From contig CAMOQI010000072.1 of assembly GCA_946622835.1 (NCBI GenBank), positions 1 through 5,840 on the forward strand: DNA of 5,840 bases, in the 5' to 3' direction. The stretch is from an uncultured Candidatus Melainabacteria bacterium (GTDB taxonomy: Bacteria > Cyanobacteriota > Vampirovibrionia > Gastranaerophilales > Gastranaerophilaceae). Below are positions 5,048 through 5,840 of the stretch, piece after piece. The position numbers were made by a program, and so were the translations under genes. The notes beneath the pieces were generated by a model, which saw only the letters and a list, made by a program, of their open reading frames with translations, ran no database searches and was not told the DNA's origin. The number at the start of each line of letters is the position of its first letter. The first letter of the stretch is position 1.

Positions 5048-5840
5048 TTAAACTTTTTGGAAAACGAAGATATATTCGTGGGTAAAAATGCTGAAGCCGC
5101 CGGCTAAAGCTCTATAACGCCACAAATTAGCGGTTCTGCCTTTTCCTCTTTCATTGCCTTGAATATCTTTGACTATGGTGGATTTTAGTGCAAATCCCAG
5201 TTTTCTCATTCTGTTCATACATTCAAAGCCTAAAGGTTGAACTTCTGAATTTTTGTAACTGTCACCGATTATCAGGCATGCAAAACGACCCTTTTCCAAT
5301 AAATCGTATCCGTTTTTTGCAACTTTTTCAAACATATCATAAAATTTTTCTGTGGATTCACAATTGGATAGATCTTCTTTTTTGTCGGAAAACTTTATAA
5401 TATCGTCATAAGGCGGGTGAAGCATAAGAAATTGCGCTTTTTTCTCTCCCATAATATCCAGTCTTGCTTTAATTTTTTCTGCCGCAAGTTCTGATGTTGA
5501 ATCTGCACATATTATATTAACATCGGTAACTAATTGTTTTGGGGTAAATTTTTCGGAAACTTGTTCTGCAAGTTCATCTTTTAATTCAACTCCGATACAT
5601 CTGCGCTCCATATTAATCGCTTCAATACCTGAAGTTCCCGAGCCAAAAAACAAATCCAAAACGATATCTCCTTTTTTAGTATAGCGTTCATACATTTGCT
5701 GTGCAATTTGCGGGATATAGTTTCCGTGATATTCATTAGAATGCCCGTGCTGTTTTAATCGTGACGGGAATTGCCATAAGGTTCCTGTTAAAATGTGCGC
5801 ATAATCTGTCCATTTTTTTAAATTGATGTCGCTGTATTTG
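5048..5840 (-). CDS. DNA methyltransferase (amino-MTase, N6-adenine/N4-cytosine type), N-terminus outside window
   Basis: An S-adenosylmethionine-dependent DNA base methyltransferase. The frame is open to the window edge, so the ATG at 5695 is internal: another 48 in-frame residues (5839-5696) include GTLWQFPSR, HGNYIPQIAQQM and then YERYTKKGD, which fit the conserved N-terminal part of this fold. Counting from Met 5695, SAM-binding motif I is VLDLFFGSGTSGIEA (12-26), followed by RRCIGVEL (31-38). Motif IV is LHPPY (92-96), with His where Asp, Asn or Ser is usual. Downstream come DIIKFSDKKEDLS, an LLEKGRFACLIIGDSY strand, QPLGF, LWRYRAL and IFTHEYIFVF. Motif I precedes motif IV, unlike beta-class enzymes in which IV comes first. 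At least 263 residues are visible. No restriction endonuclease is seen, but upstream genes lie outside the window. An orphan methyltransferase or half of a restriction-modification system are both possible. The exact base modified cannot be read from the sequence. Confidence 0.87.
   Translation of the reverse strand, partial: KYSDINLKKWTDYAHILTGTLWQFPSRLKQHGHSNEYHGNYIPQIAQQMYERYTKKGDIVLDLFFGSGTSGIEAINMERRCIGVELKDELAEQVSEKFTPKQLVTDVNIICADSTSELAAEKIKARLDIMGEKKAQFLMLHPPYDDIIKFSDKKEDLSNCESTEKFYDMFEKVAKNGYDLLEKGRFACLIIGDSYKNSEVQPLGFECMNRMRKLGFALKSTIVKDIQGNERGKGRTANLWRYRALAGGFSIFTHEYIFVFQKV

Noticed and set aside
5696..5840. Methyltransferase beginning at ATG 5695
   Set aside because: The frame continues open to the window edge and encodes conserved-looking blocks (GTLWQFPSR, HGNYIPQIAQQM), so the Met is internal and the gene is truncated by the window.

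Overview
The window looks like a stretch of chromosome from an AT-rich, non-photosynthetic relative of the Cyanobacteria (Melainabacteria/Vampirovibrionia, most likely Gastranaerophilales). Three things point there. The prepilin carries the FTLAEVLITIGIIG-type N-terminus and the DVNG...PN...G.D.F.F block that I associate with the large prepilin families of that group. A VKOR domain is fused to a DsbA-like thioredoxin domain, a typical cyanobacterial-lineage arrangement. Codon use is strongly AT-rich with the standard bacterial code. The assignment rests on recognition, not on a search.

Layout. Bases 1-202 are non-coding, distinctly GC-rich and full of short palindromes (REP-like). A good sigma70-type promoter (203-231), a Shine-Dalgarno site and a start ATG (267) follow. 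They lead into a prepilin gene on the + strand (to 1053), but a run of ten G residues (298-307) puts that start out of frame with the pilin. Everything after 1053 is on the - strand. Reading in the direction of transcription from the right edge: a DNA methyltransferase whose N-terminus runs off the window (5840-5048); a promoter, then the VKOR-DsbA fusion (4954-3725) and queH (3709-3164), separated by 15 bases; a second promoter and a secreted TPR protein (3042-1753); a long hairpin terminator (about 1671-1729); and a small cytosolic TPR protein (1655-1062) that ends 8 bases from the convergent pilin gene.

How the parts may work together. VKOR-DsbA makes disulfide bonds in exported proteins. 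Two exported products here are cysteine-rich enough to be clients: the prepilin (four Cys near its C-terminus) and the secreted TPR protein (five Cys in and just after its TPR region). QueH is a cytosolic tRNA-modification enzyme (last step of queuosine synthesis) and seems to share a transcript with VKOR-DsbA without an obvious biochemical link.

I found no tRNA, rRNA, CRISPR array, integrase or transposase, and no clear evidence of a wholly new multi-gene system. The best lead is the G10 tract between a well-formed translation start and the prepilin body: it has the geometry of a slipped-strand phase switch, although an assembly or sequencing error in a homopolymer is a serious alternative.
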